Positions 7,435-14,560 of a DNA stretch of 23,942 bases are shown piece after piece. Source of the stretch: AG41 sp965653495 (lineage in GTDB: Bacteria > Gemmatimonadota > Gemmatimonadetes > Gemmatimonadales > GWC2-71-9). The stretch spans positions 1-23,942 of the forward strand of contig CBFHAJ010000043.1 in assembly GCA_965653495.1 (NCBI GenBank), read 5' to 3'. The position numbers were made by a program, and so were the translations under genes. A model generated the notes under the pieces. It was not told the DNA's origin and searched no databases. It saw only the letters and a program-made list of their open reading frames with translations. Position 1 is the stretch's first letter. Every line of letters starts with the position of its first letter.

Positions 7435-8598
7435 ATGGGTGACGGGTTCGAGGGGCTGTTCGACACCGGGAGCGTGCTCGACCGCGTCGGTGTGGAGCTG
7501 ACGGCACTCGCCCGGCGTGGCGACCTCGAGCCGGTGCGCTGCCGCGATGCCGAGGTCGCCCGTGTCGTCGACATCCTGCTGCGCCAGAGCAAGAACAATC
7601 CGGCGCTCATCGGCAAGGCGGGCGTGGGCAAGACGGCGATCGTCGAAGGGCTGGCCCAGCGCATCGCGGCCGGCGACGTCCCGCCCGCCCTGAAGGATGC
7701 CCGCGTCCTGGCGCTCGACCACGTGGCCCTGCTCGCCGGCACGTCGTTCCGCGGCCAGTACGAAGAGCGCATCCGCCGGCTGGTGCGCGAGCTCTCGGCC
7801 GACCCGGACCTGATTCTGTTCGTCGACGAGCTGCACAACCTCATCGGCCAGGGAACGGCGCTGGGTGCGGCGATGGACGCCGCCAACATGCTCAAGCCGG
7901 CCCTGGTGCGCGGCGACGTGCGCGTGATCGGCGCGACCACGGGAAGCGAGTACGACAAGTGGATCCGCGGCGACCCGGCGCTCGAGCGCCGCTTCCAGCC
8001 GGTGCTGATCGAAGAGCTCGATCAGGTCCAGACGTGGGAGGTGCTCGTGGCGCGACGGCCGCGCCTGGAGCGTCACCACGCGGTCGCCATCACCGACGAC
8101 GCGCTCAAGGCCGCCGTCGTGCTCACCGACCGCTTCGTGCCCGAGCGCGCCCGGCCCGACAAGGCGATCGACGTGCTCGACGAAGCGTGTGCCCACGCCC
8201 AGGCCACCGCCGCGGTTTCACCCGAGCTCGACCGTCTGATCCGGGAGCGCCGCAAGGTGGACGCGATGATCCGGCGTGGCCTCACGCACGAGAAGCCGCC
8301 CCAGGAGCCGGCCGAGGACTTCGTGGCGGAGATATTTCCGATGCTGGATCGCATCGGCGCGGAGATAGAGAGGATGCTGGGCGGACAGGCGGACAGGCGG
8401 ACCGGCGGACCGACGGCGGCGACGCAGCCGACCGCCCGTCGGCCCGACCGACCATCTGCCACACTCGCGGAGCGCCGCGCCGAGCTGGATCGCTTGCTGC
8501 GCGAGGAGCTGGAACGTCAGGGAATAGTCGTTCGCGGCCAGGACATCGCCCGCGTGGTCGGGACCGCCATCGGTAAGGGGATCGAGTGGCAGCCCTGA
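7435..8598 (+). CDS. ClpA/ClpB-like AAA+ ATPase, single ring, no N-domain
   Basis: A 387-residue protein matching only the first AAA+ module of Clp/Hsp100 unfoldases. Walker A is GKAGVGKT (60-67), Walker B ILFVDE (127-132), pore-loop region GTSFRGQYEERI (102-113), sensor 1 GATTGSEYDKWIRGD (166-180) and arginine finger ALERRFQPV (182-190). Full ClpB or ClpA has an N-terminal repeat domain and a second AAA+ ring, both absent. After the small helical subdomain (to about residue 290) comes a Gly/Thr/Arg-rich linker encoded by an 8-bp tandem array, then a charged helix and IVVRGQDIARVVGTAIGKG, resembling the ClpB lead-in to ring two. It is three bases after pilD and overlaps the peptidase gene, so it may work with either. 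It is not obviously a degraded pseudogene. Confidence 0.85.
   Translation: MGDGFEGLFDTGSVLDRVGVELTALARRGDLEPVRCRDAEVARVVDILLRQSKNNPALIGKAGVGKTAIVEGLAQRIAAGDVPPALKDARVLALDHVALLAGTSFRGQYEERIRRLVRELSADPDLILFVDELHNLIGQGTALGAAMDAANMLKPALVRGDVRVIGATTGSEYDKWIRGDPALERRFQPVLIEELDQVQTWEVLVARRPRLERHHAVAITDDALKAAVVLTDRFVPERARPDKAIDVLDEACAHAQATAAVSPELDRLIRERRKVDAMIRRGLTHEKPPQEPAEDFVAEIFPMLDRIGAEIERMLGGQADRRTGGPTAATQPTARRPDRPSATLAERRAELDRLLREELERQGIVVRGQDIARVVGTAIGKGIEWQP
8380..8453 (+). repeat. Octamer tandem array with C-rich second half, inside the AAA+ gene
   Basis: Four consecutive octamers, GGCGGACA twice then GGCGGACC twice, fill 8380-8411. After a short GACGGCGGCGACG spacer comes a C-rich stretch (8428-8453) built of CCGACC/CCGTCGG words, roughly the reverse complement of the first half. 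Eight is not a multiple of three, so a change in copy number by one unit would shift the reading frame. The layout (G-rich arm then C-rich arm) resembles the decamer elements later in the window. Confidence 0.7.
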
Positions 8599-9833
8599 GA
8601 CGCCGCCGGCTGCTCGCGGCGGCGCAGGTGATGTTGGCGGGGGTCGGGTGCACCGAGCGGGCCAACGAGGTCCGCAGCGAGACGGAGCTGCGGCAGGCCG
8701 TCCAGCAGATGATCCCCGCGGTGGAGCGCGCCACCCACCTCACCTTCAAGCAGCATCCCGTCGTACTGCGGCGCAGCCGCGCGCAAGTGCGCGACTACGT
8801 CATCCACAAGTTCGACGACGACCTGCCTCCGGCAGAGTTGGCGGGCGCGCAGGCGGCCTACAAGCTGTTCGGCCTCATTCCCGACAGCCTCGACCTGCGC
8901 CGCAGCATGATCGACCTCCTCACCGAGCAGGTGGCCGGGTACTTCGACCCCGACTCGAACGCGCTCTACATCCCCACCGACATCGATCCCAGCCAGGCGC
9001 GTCTCGTGATCTCCCACGAGCTGGTCCACGCGCTCCAGGATCAGTACCTGAACCTCGACTCGCTGGTGGAGCTCAAGCGGCAGAACGATCGGCGCAGCGC
9101 CGCGCAATCCATCCTGGAAGGCCAGGCGACGCTGGCCCAGATCCTCGTGCTCATGCCCGAGCAGAACATCGAGAGCCTGCCGAATTTCTGGGACCTGCGC
9201 ACGGCGCTCGCCGGTCAACAGCAGGGGATGAAGGTCTTCGGGAGTGCGCCACTGTGGCTGCGCGAGAGCCTGATCTTCCCGTATCTCGGCGGCGCGGAGT
9301 TCGTTCGCTGGTTCGAGCGGCAATATCCCGGGAAACAGCCGTACGGTCCACTCATGCCCGTCTCGACGCAGCAGATCCTGCACCCGGCGCGCTACGCCGC
9401 GGGCGACCGCCCCAACCGGCTCACGTTCCAGTCTCCGGCGCCCGACAGCGTGCGCTACGAGGACAATCTCGGCGAGTTCGAGGTGCGGTTGCTGTTGCAG
9501 CAGTACCTCCTGGACGACAGCGTGGCCGCACGCCTGGCGAGCGGCTGGAACGGCGATCGTTATCAGGTGCTGGGCACGGCGGGAGGGGGGGGCGATGTGC
9601 TGGTGTGGTACACGCTGTGGGACGACCGGGCGGCCGCCACCCGCTTCCTCAAGGGGCTCGAGCGAGCGTGGCGCAAGCGGCGCGCGACTGGGGGGGGGCC
9701 GACCCGCCGGCGATCCGAGGTCAAACAGCTGGTGATCAGCGGCGTGCCGGCGGTACGGCTGGTCGACTCACCCCCTGGGTGGGTCGGATGGCGTCACGTC
9801 CCCACGGTCCGGGTCACCCGCCCGGGCCGCTGA
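8586..9833 (+). CDS. Predicted lipoprotein zinc metallopeptidase (HExxH)
   Basis: A 415-residue protein with an N-terminal signal (Arg-rich, then LLAAAQVMLAGVGC) and probable lipid-modified Cys22, so it is likely exported and membrane-anchored. The metal site is HELVH (His144, Glu145, His148) followed about 30 residues later by Glu178 in ILEGQAT, the arrangement expected of a gluzincin-like peptidase. The LYIPTDIDPSQARLVISHEL region strengthens this. Substrate is unknown; I do not recognise a named family. GTG at 8586 overlaps the AAA+ gene by 13 bases. Two poly-G runs, eight bases (9585-9592) and nine bases (9690-9698), lie in the C-terminal third and encode Gly-rich turns. The sequence after them still reads as sensible protein. 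Confidence 0.85.
   Translation: MAALRRRRLLAAAQVMLAGVGCTERANEVRSETELRQAVQQMIPAVERATHLTFKQHPVVLRRSRAQVRDYVIHKFDDDLPPAELAGAQAAYKLFGLIPDSLDLRRSMIDLLTEQVAGYFDPDSNALYIPTDIDPSQARLVISHELVHALQDQYLNLDSLVELKRQNDRRSAAQSILEGQATLAQILVLMPEQNIESLPNFWDLRTALAGQQQGMKVFGSAPLWLRESLIFPYLGGAEFVRWFERQYPGKQPYGPLMPVSTQQILHPARYAAGDRPNRLTFQSPAPDSVRYEDNLGEFEVRLLLQQYLLDDSVAARLASGWNGDRYQVLGTAGGGGDVLVWYTLWDDRAAATRFLKGLERAWRKRRATGGGPTRRRSEVKQLVISGVPAVRLVDSPPGWVGWRHVPTVRVTRPGR
9585..9698 (+). repeat. Pair of poly-G tracts within the peptidase gene
   Basis: G8 at 9585-9592 and G9 at 9690-9698, about 100 bases apart and both inside the reading frame, which is intact as given. Single-base slippage at either would truncate or garble the C-terminus. 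Confidence 0.85.
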
Positions 9834-9882
9834 TTTCCGCCCACTTGGATTCCCCCTAGTCGGTAAGTAGTTTTGTGGGCTT

Positions 9883-11178
9883 ATGTTTACGGCCCTCTCC
9901 GCGCAGCTCGCCGCGGTCGTGCAGCGCATTACCAGCCGGGGCGTACTGACGGAGCAGGACGTGACGGAGGCGCTGCGCGAGATCCGGCGCTACCTGCTCG
10001 AAGCGGACGTGAGCTTCGAGGTCACGCAAGGCTTCGTCGAGCGGGTGGCCGAGCGTGCGGTGGGGGCGATCAAGCTCAAGTCGGTGAGCCCCGGCCAGCA
10101 GGTCGTGAAGCTGGTACGCGACGAGATCGCGGGAATGCTGGGCGGCACCAAGCAGGGCCTCGACTTCGCCTCCGTAGGCCCGACGGTGATTCTGCTCGTG
10201 GGCCTGCAGGGCTCGGGCAAGACGACGACCGCGGCCAAGCTCGCGCGCCGCCTCAAGGCGGAGCAGAAGGCGCCGGGTCTCGTGGCGGCGGACGTATCCC
10301 GGCCGGCGGCGCGGGAGCAGCTGGCGCAGCTCGCCGCCCAGGTCGGCGTGCCGTTGCTCGACGGGGAAGGGGCGCCAGGGGAGAAGGACGTTCCGACGCT
10401 GGTCAGCGACGCGGTGCGCGCGGCCGAGAAGGCCCGCTGCCGCAGCGTGATCGTCGACACGGCCGGCCGGCTGCAGATCGACGTCGCGCTGATGGAGGAG
10501 CTGAAGGCGGTGCGCGCGGCGGTGAGCCCGCGCGAAGTGCTGCTCGTCGCCGACGGCATGACGGGGCAGGACGCGGTGCGGATCGCGCGGGGCTTCCAGG
10601 AGGGCGTGGGGCTCACGGGCGTGATCCTCACGAAGCTCGATGGCGACGCCCGGGGCGGGGCCGCGCTCTCGATTCACGGCGTGACGGGCGCGGCCATCAA
10701 GTACGTGGGCGTCGGGGAGAAGCCGGACGCGCTCGAGCCGTTCGATCCGGTGCGCATGGCCGGCCGGATCCTGGGCCAGGGCGACGTGGTCACGCTGGTC
10801 GAGCACGCGGCGGCGACGGTGGATGCCGAGGCCGCTCAGCGGCTCGAACGCAAGGCGCGCTCGAAGCAGGGGATGGACCTGGCGGATTTCCTCGTCGCCC
10901 TGAAGCAGATGCAGGCGATGGGTCCGCTGAAGCAGGTGCTCGGGCTGTTGCCCGGTGTGAAACCGCAGGCCCTCGCGGCCGTCGCCGGCGGCGACAAGCG
11001 TCTCAAGCACGTGGAGGCGATCGTGCTGTCGATGACGCCGGCGGAGCGCGCCGATCCATCGTTGCTCTCGGGCTCGCGGCGGCTGCGCGTCGCTAAGGGA
11101 GCCGGCCGGCCGGTGCAGGAAGTGAATCGACTGCTGGAGCAATTCCAGCAGATGCGCAAGCTCTTGAAAAGGAAATGA
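9883..11178 (+). CDS. ffh: Signal recognition particle GTPase Ffh
   Basis: SRP54 homologue that binds signal peptides with 4.5S RNA and delivers ribosome-nascent chains to FtsY. The N domain (1-90) is followed by the G domain: G1 GLQGSGKTTTAAK (107-119), ADVSRPAAREQL (136-147, usually DxYRPAA), DTAGR (192-196) and TKLDGDARGG (250-259). The M domain holds the conserved RNA-binding GSRRLRVAKGAGRPVQEVNRLL. At 431 residues it is slightly shorter than the usual 450 or so, and the M domain lacks a long Met-rich tail. It starts 49 bases after the peptidase gene without a strong Shine-Dalgarno and leads the rpsP-rimM-trmD-rplS-rnhB block, a common bacterial arrangement. Confidence 0.97.
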   Translation: MFTALSAQLAAVVQRITSRGVLTEQDVTEALREIRRYLLEADVSFEVTQGFVERVAERAVGAIKLKSVSPGQQVVKLVRDEIAGMLGGTKQGLDFASVGPTVILLVGLQGSGKTTTAAKLARRLKAEQKAPGLVAADVSRPAAREQLAQLAAQVGVPLLDGEGAPGEKDVPTLVSDAVRAAEKARCRSVIVDTAGRLQIDVALMEELKAVRAAVSPREVLLVADGMTGQDAVRIARGFQEGVGLTGVILTKLDGDARGGAALSIHGVTGAAIKYVGVGEKPDALEPFDPVRMAGRILGQGDVVTLVEHAAATVDAEAAQRLERKARSKQGMDLADFLVALKQMQAMGPLKQVLGLLPGVKPQALAAVAGGDKRLKHVEAIVLSMTPAERADPSLLSGSRRLRVAKGAGRPVQEVNRLLEQFQQMRKLLKRK

Positions 11179-11185
11179 CGCGGTT

Positions 11186-11443
11186 ATGGCGACTCGAATT
11201 CGGTTGCGGCGCGTGGGGCGCAAAGGGCAGGGGTACTTCCGCATCGTGGTGGCGGACTCGCGCTCGCCGCGCGACGGGCGCTTCGTGGTGACGCTGGGCC
11301 ATTACAACCCGCGCACCAACCCGGCCGACATCAAGGTCGATGCCGAGCGGGCGCGGCAGTGGCTCGAGAAGGGGGCGCTCCCCACCGATACGGTGCGCTC
11401 GCTGTTCAAGAAAGCGGGAGTGCTGGGCCAACGGCCCGCGTAG
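11186..11443 (+). CDS. rpsP: 30S ribosomal protein S16
   Basis: Small-subunit protein S16, 85 residues, needed for 30S assembly. The start MATRIRLRRVGRKGQGYFRIVV has the family pattern (basic N-terminus, Tyr-Arg-Ile-Val-Val strand), followed by SPRDGRFVVTLGHYNP, the typical GxYNP region. DAERARQWLEKGALPTDTVR matches the C-terminal helix region. It lies seven bases after ffh. Its 3' end is overlapped by the rimM reading frame. Confidence 0.96.
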   Translation: MATRIRLRRVGRKGQGYFRIVVADSRSPRDGRFVVTLGHYNPRTNPADIKVDAERARQWLEKGALPTDTVRSLFKKAGVLGQRPA

Positions 11444-11712
11444 TCGGGCGGCTGCGCAAGCCGCACGGGCAGCGCGGCGAGGTGGCGGTGGTGCCGCTGG
11501 TCGAAAACCCCGGCGCGGTCTTCACCCCCAAGGCGCGGCTGCTCGTGATGAGCGAGGACCGCCAGGTGGTGGCGGGGCCGCTGGTGGTGGCGCGGCGGCG
11601 CGCGTACCATCGGGAGTGGTTGCTGGGATTCGTGGGGGTCACCTCGCGAGCGGTCGTGGAGTCGTGGCGGGACCACTTCGTGGCGGTGGAAGAGACTGAT
11701 GCTGCTGATTAA
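11359..11712 (+). CDS. rimM: Ribosome maturation factor RimM, N-terminal domain only
   Basis: RimM assists 30S maturation and binds S19. The conserved opening VGRLRKPHGQRGEVAV (about residues 29-44) and a beta-barrel RimM domain to about residue 108 are clear, and the place between rpsP and trmD is classic. Two oddities stand out. First, the protein ends after this domain; normal RimM (about 170 residues) continues with a PRC-barrel that has no room here, because trmD starts 14 bases before the stop. Second, the only canonical start before the motif is GTG at 11359, deep inside rpsP, giving 27 extra residues unlike RimM. A GTA at 11440 overlapping the rpsP stop sits where the family normally starts. 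The 5' end is therefore uncertain. Confidence 0.85.
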   Translation: MAREGGAPHRYGALAVQESGSAGPTARVVGRLRKPHGQRGEVAVVPLVENPGAVFTPKARLLVMSEDRQVVAGPLVVARRRAYHREWLLGFVGVTSRAVVESWRDHFVAVEETDAAD

Positions 11713-12388
11713 CGTGGTGACCCTCTTTCCCGAGCTGTTCGAGGCGGCGCTGCGGGTCAGCATTCCGGGCCGCGCCGCGGAGCGGCAGGCAGTGCGCTAC
11801 CGCGTGGTGCAGCTGCGCCAGTACACGCACGATCGGCACAACACCGTCGACGACTATCCGTACGGCGGGGGCGCGGGGATGGTGCTCAAGCCGGAGCCGT
11901 TCTTCGAGGCCGTGGAGGACCTGCGGGCCGGCCCGCCGATCGTGCTGTTATCGGCACGCGGCCGTCGCTTCACACACGACGATGCGGTACGCTTCTCGGT
12001 CGGCACGCAGCTGACGCTGCTGTGCGGCCACTACAAGGACGTAGACCAGCGAGTGGCGGACGGGCTTGGGGCGGAGGAGCTGTCGGTGGGGGACTTCGTG
12101 CTCTCGGGCGGCGAGCCGGCGGGCCTGTGCGTGCTCGATGCCGTCGTGCGGTTGCTCCCGGGCGCCCTCGGCGATCATGAGTCAGCCGCGACGGACTCGC
12201 ATTACGACGGGCTGCTCTCGGCGCCCAGCTACACCAGACCGCCGAGCTATCGCGGACTGGATGTGCCCGCGGTATTGTTGAGCGGCAATCACGACCAGGT
12301 CGCGCGCTGGCGCGCGAGCGAGGCGGAGCGGCTGACGCGCGAGCGGCGGCCCGATTTGTGGGAAAAGGCTAGACGCCAGGACGCCTAG
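11699..12388 (+). CDS. trmD: tRNA (guanine37-N1)-methyltransferase TrmD
   Basis: SPOUT methyltransferase making m1G37 in tRNAs read by CNN codons, preventing frameshifting. It starts MLLINVVTLFPELFEA, then DDYPYGGGAGMVLKPEP, the knot sequences CGHYKDVDQRV and ELSVGDFVLSGGE, LLPGALGDHESA and YTRPPSYRGLDVPAVLLSGNH. CGHYKDVDQR replaces the commoner CGRYEGVDxR; I know similar GHYK forms from some phyla, so it is probably functional. Length of 229 residues is normal. The C-terminal tail (ARRQDA) and stop are encoded by a degenerate 8-bp tandem array. The ATG overlaps the end of rimM by 14 bases. Confidence 0.96.
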   Translation: MLLINVVTLFPELFEAALRVSIPGRAAERQAVRYRVVQLRQYTHDRHNTVDDYPYGGGAGMVLKPEPFFEAVEDLRAGPPIVLLSARGRRFTHDDAVRFSVGTQLTLLCGHYKDVDQRVADGLGAEELSVGDFVLSGGEPAGLCVLDAVVRLLPGALGDHESAATDSHYDGLLSAPSYTRPPSYRGLDVPAVLLSGNHDQVARWRASEAERLTRERRPDLWEKARRQDA

Positions 12389-12408
12389 ACGTGTAGATAG
12401 AGAGAGAC
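12369..12408 (+). repeat. Degenerate 8-bp array across the trmD stop codon
   Basis: Successive octamers read CTAGACGC, CAGGACGC, CTAGACGT, GTAGATAG, AGAGAGAC. The first three are close variants of one unit and the last two decay away from it. The array supplies the last codons and stop of trmD and most of the 32-base gap before rplS. Confidence 0.55.
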
Positions 12409-12420
12409 TGGGGACGGGTT

Positions 12421-12807
12421 ATGGACAGACTGCGGACGATCGAGCGTGAGGGCCTGAAGACGAATATCCCGGCGTTCGATCCGGGCGACACCGTGCGCGT
12501 GATGGTGCGCGTGCGGGAAGGCGACAAAGAGCGCCTGCAGGCGTTCGAAGGGGTCTGCATCGGACGCCGTGGCGCCGGCATCAACGCCACCTTCACCGTC
12601 CGGAAGATTTCGGCGGGCGTGGGCGTGGAGCGAATTTTCCCGCTCCACTCCCCCTCCATCGCCGAGATCGAGCTGGTGCGGAAGGGCCGGGTCCGGCGGG
12701 CCAAGCTGTACTTCCTGCGGCGCCTGGCGGGCAAGGCGGCGCGGATCCGCGAGAAGCGCGGCGTCACCGTACCCGAGACCGCCGAAAAGGAGAAGCAGGA
12801 GGCGTGA
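12421..12807 (+). CDS. rplS: 50S ribosomal protein L19
   Basis: Large-subunit protein at the 30S-50S interface. The sequence shows FDPGDTVRVMVRVREGDKER, LQAFEGVCIGRRGAGINATF, FTVRKISAGVGVERIFPLHSP and SIAEIELVRKGRVRRAKLYF, all diagnostic of L19. It has 128 residues with a Lys/Glu-rich C-terminal tail (PETAEKEKQEA), slightly longer than the usual 115. It is preceded by GGGGAC a few bases before ATG. Its TGA overlaps the rnhB GTG. Confidence 0.97.
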   Translation: MDRLRTIEREGLKTNIPAFDPGDTVRVMVRVREGDKERLQAFEGVCIGRRGAGINATFTVRKISAGVGVERIFPLHSPSIAEIELVRKGRVRRAKLYFLRRLAGKAARIREKRGVTVPETAEKEKQEA

Positions 12808-13430
12808 AAGGCCCCCGCCCCACGCTCGAGCGCGAGATCGCGTTCTGGAGCAGGGGCGGCGGCACACTCGTCGCCGGCGTCGATGAGGCAGGCCTCGGTC
12901 CACTGGCCGGTCCGGTGGTGGCCGCGGCCGTCGTGTTTCCTCCCTACGTAAAATTCATCCGCGGGCTGCGTGACTCGAAGCTGCTCCTCCCGGCGCGCCG
13001 TGAACGGCTCGCCCGCATCGTGCGCGCACGCGCCCTCGCGGTCGGCGTCGGTGCGGCCAGCGTCCGGGAGATCGACCGGCTGAACATCCGGCGCGCCTCG
13101 ATCCTGGCCATGCGGCGTGCGCTCGACCGGCTGGGGGTGACTCCCGGCCTGGTGCTGGTCGACGGCTTGCCGTGCCCGGAGCTGGGCCGGGTGCACGAGG
13201 CCATCGTGGACGGTGACGCCCACTGCCACTCGATCGCCGCGGCGTCCGTCGTTGCGAAGACCATCCGCGACCGCCTCATGGAGGGGCTGGGCCGGCGCCA
13301 TCCGTCGTACGCCTGGGAGAGCAACAAGGGCTACGGCACCCCCGATCACCTCGCGGCGCTGGCGGCTTGGGGATTCACTCCCCACCACCGCAAGAGCTTC
13401 GCGCCCGTCGTCCAGCTCACGCTGGTCTAG
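12804..13430 (+). CDS. rnhB: Ribonuclease HII
   Basis: Endonuclease that removes ribonucleotides from DNA:RNA hybrids. The active-site entry GVDEAGLGPLAGPVVAAAVV contains Asp and Glu of the DEDD set; the third acidic residue is in LVDGLPCPEL and the fourth in AAASVVAKTIRDRLM. DSKLL after the first strand and SNKGYGTPDHLAAL near the end are also typical. It has 208 residues, a normal length. GTG at 12804 overlaps the rplS stop. The TAG at 13428-13430 is followed without any gap by the stop codon of the convergent lipoprotein gene. Confidence 0.96.
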   Translation: MKGPRPTLEREIAFWSRGGGTLVAGVDEAGLGPLAGPVVAAAVVFPPYVKFIRGLRDSKLLLPARRERLARIVRARALAVGVGAASVREIDRLNIRRASILAMRRALDRLGVTPGLVLVDGLPCPELGRVHEAIVDGDAHCHSIAAASVVAKTIRDRLMEGLGRRHPSYAWESNKGYGTPDHLAALAAWGFTPHHRKSFAPVVQLTLV

Positions 13431-14531
13431 TCACTGCAGGTGGAGCGCCACGTCCACCGGCATCATTGCGTTCTCCAGCGCCGCCAGGACATCCTGCGGC
13501 ACGGCGTACAGCTGCTGCAGCGTTCGGAGCTCATCCGCGCTCAACGGGCGGCCCCCCACTCCCTGGAACGTCGCTCCCGCATCGGTCAGCGTGATGGACG
13601 CAAAGTCGTTCCCGTTGACCTGCACGGTGAGCGTGCCGCGGACGGCAACGGCCCCCGGCACCTGAGTCACCGTGACGGGGCCGCGCGCTGTGACCGTCTG
13701 CGATCCTGTCGCCAGGCGGAAGTCGATGGTGACCGCGTAGGTTCCGCTGCCCGCGGGCTCGACCGTCGCCACCAGCGTGATGTGCGCCTGCTGGGGGCTC
13801 ACGTCGAACGTGCTGGTGAATTTCGCCTGCAGCGGATTCACGTCGAGCGAAATGGTAAAGTCGACTCGGGTCGCCTGGTCGGTGACGTATCCGGTCGCAT
13901 TCCCCTTGGCCGACACGAGCCCGAGTGTGCCGGTGATGGTGTAATCGCCGTAGCGCGCGGGCGCCCCGTTGCTCGTGCCCTCGAGGATCACCTCCAGCGT
14001 GTACGTACTGCCGCTGCTCAGGTCGACCAGGTCCGCGTATCCGATCTCGGCGAGCGGCACGGACGGGCGTTGTGTGAGCGGGTCGATCGCATAGAGTGCC
14101 AGCCGCACGCCGTTAGGCGGGGCCCCGGTGCGGCTCGACGCCACGTAGCCCTGCGTCGTGGTGTCCCACACGTACGTCTTGCCGAGAATGTCGCGCCGTA
14201 ACAGCGCCGCCGCCGGCCGCCCAAGCAAGGCCTGTCGCAACGTTTCACCCCGGCTGGCGACAGCGGCGTAGGGTGGAAGCGGCGTCGCGGCGCGCGCCAG
14301 CGCCGCTGCGAGCGGAGCGGGGGTGGCGTTGGCGGTCAGCGCCGTCAGGCTCCGCAGGATGGGAGTCGTCACGGCGCCGTCGATCGCCTGCAACCGGGTT
14401 GCGGTGAGCGCCGGGTCCGCGAGAACCACGGGACGCGGTCCGGCCCCAGAGGCGCCATTATCGCTGCACGCCAGTGCGGCGAGGGCCACCGCAGCGCCGG
14501 CGAGTATCGTCCATCGTCTGAGCATGGTCAT
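13431..14531 (-). CDS. Predicted lipoprotein of unknown function
   Basis: A 366-residue protein I do not recognise. MTMLRRWTILAGAAVALAAL precedes Ala-Cys22, an Ala-rich approximate lipobox, followed by a Ser/Gly linker. After a helical Ala/Leu-rich region (about residues 40-100), the rest is strongly beta in character, with alternating Thr/Val strands such as YGDYTITGTLGLV, TRVDFTISLDVNP and GTLTVQVNGNDFASITL. No catalytic motif stands out. The start at 14531 is chosen from a GGAGG site at 14541-14537, five bases upstream. It lies 29 bases after the patatin-like gene and is likely the last gene of that operon. Confidence 0.75.
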   Translation of the reverse strand: MTMLRRWTILAGAAVALAALACSDNGASGAGPRPVVLADPALTATRLQAIDGAVTTPILRSLTALTANATPAPLAAALARAATPLPPYAAVASRGETLRQALLGRPAAALLRRDILGKTYVWDTTTQGYVASSRTGAPPNGVRLALYAIDPLTQRPSVPLAEIGYADLVDLSSGSTYTLEVILEGTSNGAPARYGDYTITGTLGLVSAKGNATGYVTDQATRVDFTISLDVNPLQAKFTSTFDVSPQQAHITLVATVEPAGSGTYAVTIDFRLATGSQTVTARGPVTVTQVPGAVAVRGTLTVQVNGNDFASITLTDAGATFQGVGGRPLSADELRTLQQLYAVPQDVLAALENAMMPVDVALHLQ

Positions 14532-14536
14532 CCCTA

Positions 14537-14541
14537 CCTCC
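14537..14541 (-). promoter_or_regulatory. Ribosome binding site deciding the lipoprotein start
   Basis: On the minus strand GGAGG then five bases then ATG at 14531. It excludes the 17-codon upstream extension to 14582, which would run into the patatin-like gene. Confidence 0.75.
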
Positions 14542-14560
14542 CGAAAACGCTTGAGATTCA

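Noticed and set aside
7435..8598. AAA+ gene as a pseudogene of clpB
   Set aside because: All ATPase motifs are intact, the frame is open with a proper start and stop, and it is embedded between overlapping genes; it looks like a genuine short protein.
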